The translations under genes and the position numbers were made by a program. This document shows positions 1 to 5,871 of a stretch of DNA of 7,830 bases, piece after piece (position 1 is the stretch's first letter; every line of letters begins with the position of its first letter). The stretch spans positions 1-7,830 of the forward strand of contig JAEZMI010000200.1 of NCBI GenBank assembly GCA_023414975.1. The letters run 5' to 3'. Under the pieces are notes generated by a model. That model had not been told where the DNA came from, searched no databases, and saw nothing but the letters and a program-made list of their open reading frames with translations. The stretch is from Pseudomonadota bacterium (lineage in GTDB: Bacteria; Pseudomonadota; Alphaproteobacteria; Rhizobiales; Xanthobacteraceae).

Positions 1-1397
1 GCGAGGTTTTTGACGATGTCCTCGACCATTTTTTTGGCGTCGGCGAAGAGCATCATGGTGTTGTCGCGGAAGAAGAGCTCGTTCTCGACGCCGGCATAGC
101 CGGCGGCCATGCCGCGCTTGATGAAGAGCACGGTCTTGGCCTTCTCCACGTCGAGGATCGGCATGCCGTAGATCGCCGAGGTCGGGTCGGTCTTGGCCGC
201 CGGGTTGGTCACGTCGTTGGCGCCGATGACGAAGGCGACGTCGGCTTGAGCGAACTCCGAGTTGATGTCCTCGAGCTCGAACACCTCGTCATAGGGCACG
301 TTGGCTTCCGCCAGCAGCACGTTCATGTGCCCGGGCATGCGGCCGGCGACCGGGTGGATGGCGTATTTCACCTCGACGCCCTCCTCCTTCAGCTTGTCGG
401 CCATCTCGCGCAGCGCGTGCTGGGCCTGCGCGACCGCCATGCCGTAGCCGGGCACGATGATCACCTTGGCCGCGTTCTTCATGATGAAGGCCGCGTCCTC
501 CGCCGAGCCCTGCTTCACCGGACGGCTCTCGACCGCCCCCGCCGGGCCCGCCGCGGCGTCGCCGCCGAACCCGCCCAGGATCACCGAGATGAAGGAGCGG
601 TTCATGCCCTTGCACATGATGTAGGACAGGATCGCGCCCGAGGAGCCCACCAGCGCGCCGGTGATGATCAGCGCCGTGTTGCCCAGCGTGAAGCCGATGC
701 CCGCCGCCGCCCAGCCCGAGTAGGAGTTCAGCATCGAGACCACGACCGGCATGTCCGCCCCGCCGATCGGCACGATGATCAGCCCGCCCAGCACCAGCGA
801 GACGAGCACGATCAGCCAGAACACGGTGTGGCTCTCGGTCGCCACCAGCACCCCGATCAGCACCACCAGAAGGCCCGCCAGCGCGGCGTTGATCAGGTGG
901 CGCGCCGGCAGCAGGATCGGCTTGCCGCTCATATTGCCGTTGAGCTTGGCGAAGGCGATCACCGAACCGGTAAAGGTGATGGCGCCGATGGCGACGCCGA
1001 GGCTCATCTCGATCAGCGCCTGGGCGTGGATCTCGCCGGGCAGGCCGATGTTGAAGGCTTCCGGCGCGTAGAGCGCGGCCGCCGCCACCATCACCGCGGC
1101 GAGGCCCACCAGCGAGTGGAAGGCCGCGACCAGCTGCGGCATCGCCGTCATGGCGATGTTCTTGGCGATATAGGCGCCGACCCCGCCGCCGATGGCGAGG
1201 CCGCCGATCACCAGCGCCCAGCCCCCCAGACCCGCCGGCGGCGAGGCCGCCAGCGTCGTCAGGATGGCGATGGTCATGCCGGCCATGCCGAACAGGTTGC
1301 CCTGGCGCGAGCTGGCCGGGCTCGACAGCCCGCGCAGCGCCATGATGAACAGCACGCCCGAGACGAGGTAGAGCAGCGCGACGATATTGGCGTTCAT
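1..1397 (-). CDS. pntB: NAD(P) transhydrogenase subunit beta, PntB (3' end cut by window edge)
   Basis: PntB is the NADP(H)-binding and main membrane subunit of proton-translocating transhydrogenase (NADH + NADP+ to NAD+ + NADPH, driven by inward proton flow). The frame reads open from the ATG at 1395-1397 to the window edge: 465 complete codons and no stop. Residues 1 to about 260 are a multi-helix membrane domain with the channel histidine at H94 in AFHSLVGLAA (E. coli beta-His91). A soluble Rossmann-like domain follows, with GYGMAVAQAQ at 317-326, HPVAGR at 348-353, GAND ending in D395 and a KRGMAAGYAG segment; all sit three residues beyond their E. coli positions. By that offset only the last few residues are missing. 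The start is 10 bp after the pntAB stop, and TGAGGG, which contains that stop, serves as ribosome site. The two are clearly co-translated. Family assignment is essentially certain. Confidence 0.97.
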   Translation of the reverse strand, partial: MNANIVALLYLVSGVLFIMALRGLSSPASSRQGNLFGMAGMTIAILTTLAASPPAGLGGWALVIGGLAIGGGVGAYIAKNIAMTAMPQLVAAFHSLVGLAAVMVAAAALYAPEAFNIGLPGEIHAQALIEMSLGVAIGAITFTGSVIAFAKLNGNMSGKPILLPARHLINAALAGLLVVLIGVLVATESHTVFWLIVLVSLVLGGLIIVPIGGADMPVVVSMLNSYSGWAAAGIGFTLGNTALIITGALVGSSGAILSYIMCKGMNRSFISVILGGFGGDAAAGPAGAVESRPVKQGSAEDAAFIMKNAAKVIIVPGYGMAVAQAQHALREMADKLKEEGVEVKYAIHPVAGRMPGHMNVLLAEANVPYDEVFELEDINSEFAQADVAFVIGANDVTNPAAKTDPTSAIYGMPILDVEKAKTVLFIKRGMAAGYAGVENELFFRDNTMMLFADAKKMVEDIVKNL

Positions 1398-1407
1398 CTG
1401 CGCGCCC

Positions 1408-1875
1408 TCACTTCTTCTTCGAGTACATGGCGAGCATGCGGCTGGTCACCAGGAACCCGCCGAAGATGTTCACCGCCGCCAGGATCAGCCCGACGAAGCC
1501 GAAGCCCCGCGCCCAGCCCGTGCCTTCCGCGACCGTGTCGACGCCGACCGCCAGGAGCGCGCCGACCACGATCACCGAGGAGATCGCGTTGGTCACGCTC
1601 ATCAAGGGCGTGTGCAGCGCCGGCGTCACCGACCACACCACGTAATAGCCCACGAACACCGCCAGCACGAAGATGGCGAGGCGGAACACGAAGGGGTCGA
1701 TCGCCCCGCCCGTCAGGGCGTGCGCCGCGTTCCCCGCGATCTCCGCGTAATGCTGGGCCGCCGCGTCGGCATAGGCCTGCGCCGCCTCCGCCGCCTGCCG
1801 CGCCACTTCCGCGGCCGTGCGCGCTCCCTCGACCGCGTTCTGGGCGACCGGATCGCCCGCTACCGGATTGGCCAT
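1408..1875 (-). CDS. pntAB: NAD(P) transhydrogenase subunit PntAB (alpha-2, small membrane subunit)
   Basis: 155 aa. This is the membrane part of the alpha chain, which is a separate polypeptide in Rhodospirillum-type enzymes and fused to the NAD-binding part in E. coli. Residues 1-55 are an Ala-rich, probably helical extension, longer than I expect for the R. rubrum protein. Three hydrophobic helices follow at about 64-83, 91-111 and 123-145. The SVTPALHTPLMSVTNAISS loop (82-100) and the C-terminal GGFLVTSRMLAMYSKKK (139-155) are hallmarks of the family. The ATG is preceded by AGGGGA with suitable spacing. The gene is tightly coupled to pntB downstream but lies 342 bp from pntAA upstream. 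It helps form the proton channel with PntB in the inner membrane. Confidence 0.95.
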   Translation of the reverse strand: MANPVAGDPVAQNAVEGARTAAEVARQAAEAAQAYADAAAQHYAEIAGNAAHALTGGAIDPFVFRLAIFVLAVFVGYYVVWSVTPALHTPLMSVTNAISSVIVVGALLAVGVDTVAEGTGWARGFGFVGLILAAVNIFGGFLVTSRMLAMYSKKK

Positions 1876-2027
1876 ATCCTATCCCCTGAAGCCTCGACGC
1901 CCGGCCGCGGTGTCTGCCGCGCCGCGACCGGCCTGTCCCCTGAAGGTGCCGGGCGAAGCCGCCCGGATGTTCGTGTCATGGGCGCCGCGCGCCCGGAAGG
2001 TCTTTTAGGCGCCCCGCGGCCCTCTTG

Positions 2028-2058
2028 CCGTCATCCCCGGGCTTGACCCGGGGATCCA
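2028..2058 (+). repeat. Palindromic intergenic repeat, left copy
   Basis: A 31-base unit built around CATCCCCGGGCTTGACCCGG, itself nearly self-complementary (ATCCCCGGG ... CCCGGGGAT). The exact reverse complement lies at 2126-2156. From general knowledge, this CGTCATCCCCGGGCTTGACCCGGGGATCCA-type unit is widespread in intergenic regions of Hyphomicrobiales and related Alphaproteobacteria, where it behaves like a REP element. Confidence 0.85.
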
Positions 2059-2086
2059 GCGGAGCCGCTGGACGGGCGACGCCAGA

Positions 2087-2119
2087 TGGTGCGCCAAGTG
2101 GTGCGCCAAGTGGTGCGCC
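2087..2119. repeat. 12-bp tandem repeat, 2.75 units
   Basis: The unit TGGTGCGCCAAG occurs at 2087-2098 and 2099-2110, followed by the first nine bases (TGGTGCGCC) at 2111-2119. It lies in the spacer between the two inverted repeat copies. The copies are identical, which suggests recent slippage and possible length variation between strains. Confidence 0.9.
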
Positions 2120-2125
2120 CGGCCG

Positions 2126-2156
2126 TGGATCCCCGGGTCAAGCCCGGGGATGACGG
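2126..2156 (-). repeat. Palindromic intergenic repeat, right copy (inverted)
   Basis: Exact reverse complement of 2028-2058 over all 31 bases. The match stops at 2157 on the outside and at 2125 on the inside. The two copies face each other across 67 bases, so a transcript through the pnt genes could fold either into one long cruciform-like stem or into two separate hairpins. Confidence 0.85.
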
Positions 2157-2217
2157 GGTGGTCGGTGGGGGTCGGACGCTCCCGGCCCGGTCCTGCGGCC
2201 GTCCGGGAGGACCCCCC

Positions 2218-3414
2218 TCAGGCCGCGCTCGCCGCGCCAGCCTCCGCGACCGCCGCGTCCGCCGCGCCAGCCCCTGCGTCCGCCGGCCGGAAGTTCGGGT
2301 GCACCACGGCCCCGTCCTTCGTCAGCAGCGTCGCCTTCACCAGCTCGTCGTCCCACTTCACGGCAAGCGCCTTCGACCCCTTGTCGATCAGCGTCTCGAC
2401 GAAGGCGTAGAGGTTCTTCGCGTAAAGCTGCGAGGCGGTGGCCGCCAGCCGGCCGGGCACGTTGAGATGGCCGACGATCTTGACCCCGTTGGCCGTGGTG
2501 ACGACCTCGCCCGCGACCGCGCCCTCGACATTGCCGCCGCGCTCCACCGCCAGGTCGACGATCACCGAGCCCGCCTTCATCGACGCCACCATCTCCGCCG
2601 AGATGAGCTTCGGCGCCGGCCGGTCGGGGATCAGCGCCGTCGTGATGACGATGTCCTGCTTGGCGATGTGGCTCGCCGTCAGCGCCGCCTGCTTCGCCTG
2701 ATACTCCGCCGACATCGCCTTGGCGTAGCCGCCCGACGTCTCCGCCTGCTTGAACTCCTCGTCCTCCACGGCGATGAACTTCGCCCCGAGGGACTCGACC
2801 TGCTCCTTCGCCGCCGGCCGCACATCGGTCGCCGACACCACCGCGCCGAGCCGCCGCGCCGTGGCGATCGCCTGAAGGCCCGCCACGCCCGCCCCCATGA
2901 CGAACACACGCGCCGCCGGCACCGTGCCCGCCGCCGTCATCATCATCGGGAACGCACGGCCGAACTCGGCCGAGGCGTCGATCACCGCCCGGTAGCCGGC
3001 AAGGTTCGCCTGCGACGACAGCACGTCCATCACCTGCGCGCGGGTGATGCGCGGCATCAGCTCCATCGCGAACAGGCTCGCCCCCGTCGCCGCGATCTCC
3101 GAAAGCGCCGCCTCGTTGCCATAGGGGTCCGCGATGGCGATCACCAGCGCCCCGGGCTTCACACCCGTCAGCGCCGACGCCGCCGGCCGGCGCACCGCCA
3201 GCACGATATCCGCCCCGGAAACCGCCGTCGCGTTGTCCGACGCGATCGACGCCCCCACCGCCTCAAAATCCCCGTCGCTCACACCCGACGCCAAACCGGC
3301 GCCCGACGCCACAACAACCGACGCCCCCAAACCAACAAAACGCTTCACCGTCTCCAAAGACGCCGAAACCCGTGGCTCGGAAGCAGAGCTCTCTTTGACA
3401 ATCGTGATGCGCAT
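2218..3414 (-). CDS. pntAA: NAD(P) transhydrogenase subunit PntAA (alpha-1, NAD(H)-binding)
   Basis: 398 aa, soluble cytoplasmic NAD(H)-binding subunit (domain I). It starts with MRITIVKESS, the usual family N-terminus, so the ATG at 3412-3414 is preferred. The N-terminal lobe (about 1-120) is followed by the nucleotide contact region MPRITRAQVMD (120-130). Here R122, Q127 and D130 match Arg127, Gln132 and Asp135 of the R. rubrum protein. Next come FPMMMTAAGTVP, the Rossmann loop GAGVAGL (174-180), the ribose-binding acidic residue D197, the mobile-loop tyrosine in GGYAK (Y230) and VKIVGHLNVPGR (311-322). The last 20 residues are an Ala/Gly-rich tail unlike the core. The gene starts 8 bp after the subunit IV-like gene with only a weak ribosome site, implying translational coupling. 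The first 60 or so codons use more T-ending codons than the rest. Confidence 0.96.
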   Translation of the reverse strand: MRITIVKESSASEPRVSASLETVKRFVGLGASVVVASGAGLASGVSDGDFEAVGASIASDNATAVSGADIVLAVRRPAASALTGVKPGALVIAIADPYGNEAALSEIAATGASLFAMELMPRITRAQVMDVLSSQANLAGYRAVIDASAEFGRAFPMMMTAAGTVPAARVFVMGAGVAGLQAIATARRLGAVVSATDVRPAAKEQVESLGAKFIAVEDEEFKQAETSGGYAKAMSAEYQAKQAALTASHIAKQDIVITTALIPDRPAPKLISAEMVASMKAGSVIVDLAVERGGNVEGAVAGEVVTTANGVKIVGHLNVPGRLAATASQLYAKNLYAFVETLIDKGSKALAVKWDDELVKATLLTKDGAVVHPNFRPADAGAGAADAAVAEAGAASAA

Positions 3415-3422
3415 GGTTCAGC

Positions 3423-3716
3423 TCAGGAGGTGACGATCAGCGTCAGGAGCAGGAGGCCGAGCAGGCCGAACAGCAGCTTGGGCTGGCCGTTCTGCGAGGC
3501 GAGGCCGATGGCGGCGACGGCGCAGGACGCCAGCGTGCCGAGGGTGAACAGGCCCCAATGGCCGTTCACGCCGCCGATCGCGAAGGCGATCATGAAGCAG
3601 CACAGGGCGACGGTGCTCACCAGGGTGAACTTCACGAAGAAATGGTAGGTGCCCTGGTGCTCGCCATAATCGTTGCCGGTGGCGGTGGCGTATTCGGGCG
3701 CTCCGTGATCGGCCAT
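3423..3716 (-). CDS. aa3-type cytochrome c oxidase subunit IV family protein
   Basis: 97 aa membrane protein. The N-terminus contains EYATATGNDYGEH and TYHFFVKFT (8-31), which I recognise as the bacterial aa3 oxidase subunit IV pattern (Pfam COX4_pro_2). Three hydrophobic stretches at about 31-50, 54-74 and 80-96 suggest three helices, whereas the classic Paracoccus subunit IV is a single-helix peptide of about 50 residues. The subunit is thought to be accessory to the haem-copper oxidase, with no catalytic residues. The ATG at 3714-3716 has a strong ribosome site (GGGAGGGGG, 5 bases before the ATG). It is the first gene of the unit leading into pntAA 8 bp later, an arrangement I associate with Alphaproteobacteria. 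Its real partner could be the oxidase, the transhydrogenase or neither; position alone does not settle this. Confidence 0.85.
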   Translation of the reverse strand: MADHGAPEYATATGNDYGEHQGTYHFFVKFTLVSTVALCCFMIAFAIGGVNGHWGLFTLGTLASCAVAAIGLASQNGQPKLLFGLLGLLLLTLIVTS

Positions 3717-3751
3717 GTCGACCCCCTCCCAAAGAATGATGTTGGTCCCCC

Positions 3752-3780
3752 GCTTTAGCGGAAGACGGGAGCAGCGGCAA
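3752..3780 (-). promoter_or_regulatory. Candidate sigma-70 promoter for subunit IV/pnt unit
   Basis: Read on the minus strand: TTGCCG (3780-3775), a 17-base spacer, then TAAAGC (3757-3752). The predicted start would fall near 3745, giving a leader of about 30 bases that ends in the strong ribosome site. The -35 match is good and the -10 match is mediocre. The same TTGCCG-N17 layout recurs at both divergent promoters near 7560-7700. A small CCGC-TTTA-GCGG palindrome (3750-3761) overlaps the -10. Confidence 0.35.
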
Positions 3781-3834
3781 CGGCACGAAGGGTCGCGGCC
3801 CAGACACGTGGTTTGAGGTGCGGTCCGGCGCTGC

Positions 3835-5226
3835 TCAGACCGGAGAGGGACCTGCCGGCCCCAGCCCGGCGCGGGCGAGCGCGGCAGCCTGGCGCGCGGC
3901 GACGTCCGCGGTGTCGAAGCCGGCGATGGCCTGCTCGAACAGCGCGTGGAAGTTCATCTCGGCCTTCAGGTGCAGGAACACCCCGCCCAGACCGATGGCG
4001 GCGCGGTCCATGAAGACGAATTCGCGGGGCACCTTGACCGGCCCCTTCTCCTTCAGCGCCTGATGCACGCGGAACGCCTCGCGCCGCCCATATTCGCCGG
4101 GCGCGACGCCGTCGGCGATGGTGCGCACGCGGTCGTCGAGCAGCGGGCCGTAGATGAAGCGGGCCCAGATGTTGAGCACCTCGATCAGCTCGCGCTTGAG
4201 GCCGCGGAAGCCCCAGGTCTCGTACGCGTGGACGATGCGCGCCTCATCCCCCGCCTGCAGGCCGCGATAGAGATCGACCACCGCGCCGACGAAGCTCGGG
4301 GGGAAGATGCGGATGCAGCCATAGTCCAGGAGGTTGATGCCGGCGGGGGCGCCGTCCTCCTCGAACACGGTGTAATTGCCGAGATGCGGGTCGCCATGAA
4401 TCACGCCGAAGCGGGCGAAGGGCAGCCACCACGCCGCGAACATGGCGCCGGCCAAGCGGTTGCGCGCCTCCAGCCCGTGATCGACGAAATCGAGCATGCG
4501 CCGGCCCTCCAGCCAGTCCAGCGTCAGCAGGCGGCCGGTGGAGAGCGAAGGATGCACGCGGGGCACGCGCACGGCGGGGTGGCCGGCAAGGATGTCGCCA
4601 TAAAGCGCGGCGTGGGCGGCCTCGCGCCGGTAGTCCAGTTCCTCGCGCACGCGGGCGCCGATCTCCTGCGCGATCTCGCTGGTGTCGATCGCCGGGTCCA
4701 TGCGGCGGTGGATTGCGAGGACGACGCCGAGCTGGCGCAGATCCGCCTCCACGGCGGACTGCATGTCCGGATATTGCAGCTTGCAGGCGAGCAGGGCTCC
4801 TTCGAGGCTGACGGCGCGGTGCACCTGGCCGAGCGAGGCGGCGGCGGCCGGCTCCTTGCCGAATTCGCGGAAGCGCGCCATCCAGTCGGGCCCCAGCTCC
4901 GCCATCATGCGGCGCTTGACGAAAGCCCAGCCCATGGGCGGCGCCTGGCTCTGCAGGGTCGCGAGTTCGGCGGCATATTCGGGCGGCAGCGCGTCGGGGA
5001 TGGTCGCCATGAGCTGGGCGACCTTCATGATCGGGCCTTTCAGCCCGCCAAGCGCGGCGGCGAGGGCGGCGGCGTTGCCGGTCCTGGCGTCGAGGCCGAA
5101 CAGGCGCGTGCCGGCGATGCGCGCGGCGACGCCGCCGACGCGGGTGCCGACGCGGGCATAGCGGGCGGCGCGGGCGGTCAGCCGGTTGCCTTCGCGGTCG
5201 TGGGGCGTGTCAGGATGATCGGACAA
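3835..5226 (-). CDS. ABC1/AarF/UbiB-family atypical kinase-like protein
   Basis: 463 aa from a TTG start. Family features (numbering from this start): GPIMKVAQLMAT with K68 and Q71, the KxGQ-type motif, here reading KVAQ; the Ala-rich nucleotide loop AAAASLGQVH (127-136) in place of a Gly-rich loop; Lys in CKLQYPD (K149); EELDYRREA (195-203); HGDPHLGN (277-284) with catalytic D279 and N284; and LLDYG (299-303) with metal-binding D301. The family (UbiB in bacteria, COQ8/ADCK in eukaryotes) supports ubiquinone biosynthesis by ATP hydrolysis rather than ordinary protein phosphorylation. This protein lacks the two C-terminal membrane helices of E. coli UbiB, so it may be a paralogue of the true UbiB and I give no symbol. 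The TTG at 5224-5226 has GAGG five bases upstream. The frame also permits a TTG at 5290-5292, but that has no ribosome site and adds only 22 unlikely residues. Confidence 0.88.
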   Translation of the reverse strand: MSDHPDTPHDREGNRLTARAARYARVGTRVGGVAARIAGTRLFGLDARTGNAAALAAALGGLKGPIMKVAQLMATIPDALPPEYAAELATLQSQAPPMGWAFVKRRMMAELGPDWMARFREFGKEPAAAASLGQVHRAVSLEGALLACKLQYPDMQSAVEADLRQLGVVLAIHRRMDPAIDTSEIAQEIGARVREELDYRREAAHAALYGDILAGHPAVRVPRVHPSLSTGRLLTLDWLEGRRMLDFVDHGLEARNRLAGAMFAAWWLPFARFGVIHGDPHLGNYTVFEEDGAPAGINLLDYGCIRIFPPSFVGAVVDLYRGLQAGDEARIVHAYETWGFRGLKRELIEVLNIWARFIYGPLLDDRVRTIADGVAPGEYGRREAFRVHQALKEKGPVKVPREFVFMDRAAIGLGGVFLHLKAEMNFHALFEQAIAGFDTADVAARQAAALARAGLGPAGPSPV

Positions 5227-5231
5227 GAGGG

Positions 5232-5253
5232 CCTCGCTGCGAGGGGGCCTCGC
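5232..5253 (-). promoter_or_regulatory. Alternative hairpins at the ribosome site of the ABC1 kinase gene
   Basis: On the minus strand the order is GCGAGG (5253-5248), CCC, CCTCGC (5244-5239), A, GCGAGG (5237-5232), then five bases and the TTG start. The middle CCTCGC is exactly complementary to both flanking GCGAGG copies, and the downstream copy contains the likely ribosome site. Pairing upstream leaves the ribosome site free; pairing downstream (at least CCTC with GAGG) would hide it. The complementarity is visible in the sequence; a regulatory role is inference. Confidence 0.35.
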
Positions 5254-5264
5254 GGAATGTCCTG

Positions 5265-5292
5265 CACATAGGGCGTGGCCGGCCGGACGCAA
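5265..5292 (-). promoter_or_regulatory. Weak candidate promoter for the ABC1 kinase gene
   Basis: On the minus strand: TTGCGT (5292-5287), a 16-base spacer, TATGTG (5270-5265). If real, transcription would start near 5257, downstream of the alternative TTG at 5290-5292, which would force use of the 5226 start. The match is modest. Confidence 0.22.
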
Positions 5293-5345
5293 GCAGAGAT
5301 CGCGTCGCGCGGATCAAGGCGGGCTGATAACTGCCTTGGGGCGGA

Positions 5346-5843
5346 TCACGGCTTGGGTACGCGCACCAGCAGGCGCTGGATCAGCAGGAGGCCGAGCACC
5401 GCCAGGGGCGTCGCGAAATCGGTGTAGAGGATGGGCCCGGCATTGCCGGCGGCCATGTCGCCGGTCGCGTTGATCTGGATGAGATGGCCGACGCCCGCCC
5501 CGCCGAGGAAGCCGAGCATCGTCACCCCGACCCCCGCGCGGAAGCCGGGCGAGCCGAGGAAGGCGCCGATGAGCGCGGCGACGCCGATGCCGAGATTGGC
5601 CATGCCGACCTCGAACTGGAACGGGCTCGGCGCCCAGCCGATGGAGGCGGCGACCTGATCGGGCACGAAGACATGGCCGGAAAACGCCCACAGCCCCATG
5701 AGCCCGGCGGGGAAGACCAGGATCCAGCGCAGCAGCTGCTCGACGATGACGGCCAGCGTGACGGGGCGCGGGCCGCGCCCGATCATCACCCCGGCGACCA
5801 GAAGGGCCGCGGCCCAGAACAACAGCGGAAACCAGAAGACCAC
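5346..5843 (-). CDS. Small membrane protein, DUF6790-like
   Basis: 165 aa, function unknown. Hydrophobic segments lie at about 2-20, 28-54, 81-98, 103-124 and 144-160, so four or five membrane helices. Between them sit FSGHVFVPDQVAASIGW (54-70), SPFQFEVGMANLGIGVAALI (73-92), GGAGVGHLIQI (114-124) and AAGNAGPILYTD (131-142). This conserved series I associate with the DUF6790 family. The start is taken as GTG at 5841-5843 because GGGGGAGG sits five bases upstream. A GTG at 5856-5858 is also in frame, but it lies within or before that site and has no ribosome site of its own. The gene begins 28 bp after the DUF3445 stop, so the two are probably co-transcribed. The polar residues inside conserved segments hint at ligand or cofactor contact, but no catalytic motif is recognisable. 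Confidence 0.72.
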   Translation of the reverse strand: MVFWFPLLFWAAALLVAGVMIGRGPRPVTLAVIVEQLLRWILVFPAGLMGLWAFSGHVFVPDQVAASIGWAPSPFQFEVGMANLGIGVAALIGAFLGSPGFRAGVGVTMLGFLGGAGVGHLIQINATGDMAAGNAGPILYTDFATPLAVLGLLLIQRLLVRVPKP

Positions 5844-5871
5844 GGCAACCTCCCCCACAGGACGGGCAAGC

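Larger units (their letters stand above)
1876..2217. other. Non-coding gap between pntAA and pntAB with repeats
   Basis: This 342-bp stretch separates two subunit genes of one enzyme. Bases 1876-1890 carry the pntAB ribosome site. Bases 2028-2156 hold a perfect inverted repeat, a short palindrome (CCAGCGG at 2056-2062 with CCGCTGG at 2065-2071) and a 12-bp tandem repeat. A 10-bp word, TCCCCTGAAG, occurs twice, at 1882-1891 (overlapping the pntAB ribosome site) and at 1936-1945. I found no convincing gene, no T-tract terminator and no good promoter here. Open frames across the repeat encode the DPRVKPGDDG-like peptide typical of spurious translation of this repeat class. Confidence 0.75.

Noticed and set aside
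246..1889. 547-codon open frame on the plus strand across pntB and pntAB
   Set aside because: It is antisense to well-conserved transhydrogenase genes. Its product is His/Arg/Asp-rich and low in hydrophobic residues, as expected for a GC-rich antisense shadow.
2087..2119. Tandem 12-bp units considered as a CRISPR array or iteron origin
   Set aside because: Units are contiguous with no spacers, too short and too few for CRISPR. No replication initiator gene or AT-rich segment is nearby.
2028..2156. Inverted repeat considered as a terminator or as ends of an insertion sequence
   Set aside because: No T-tract follows either hairpin, the 67-base interior has no transposase, and no flanking target duplication is visible.
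2086..3648. 520-codon plus-strand open frame starting in the pnt gap
   Set aside because: It begins in the tandem repeat, translates the palindromic repeat into the familiar spurious DPRVKPGDDG peptide, and then runs antisense to pntAA with an Arg/His-rich product.
3418..3807. 129-codon minus-strand frame overlapping the subunit IV-like gene
   Set aside because: Arg/Pro/His-rich product in another frame. The 97-aa frame has the family motif, membrane helices and a strong ribosome site.
3946..5271. 441-codon plus-strand open frame opposite the ABC1 kinase gene
   Set aside because: The minus-strand frame carries all catalytic motifs of the kinase family. This one has no recognisable domain and shadow-like composition.
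5315..5338. CAAGGC/GCCTTG inverted repeat downstream of the DUF6790-like gene
   Set aside because: A 6-bp stem with a 12-base loop and no U-tract is too weak to call a terminator.
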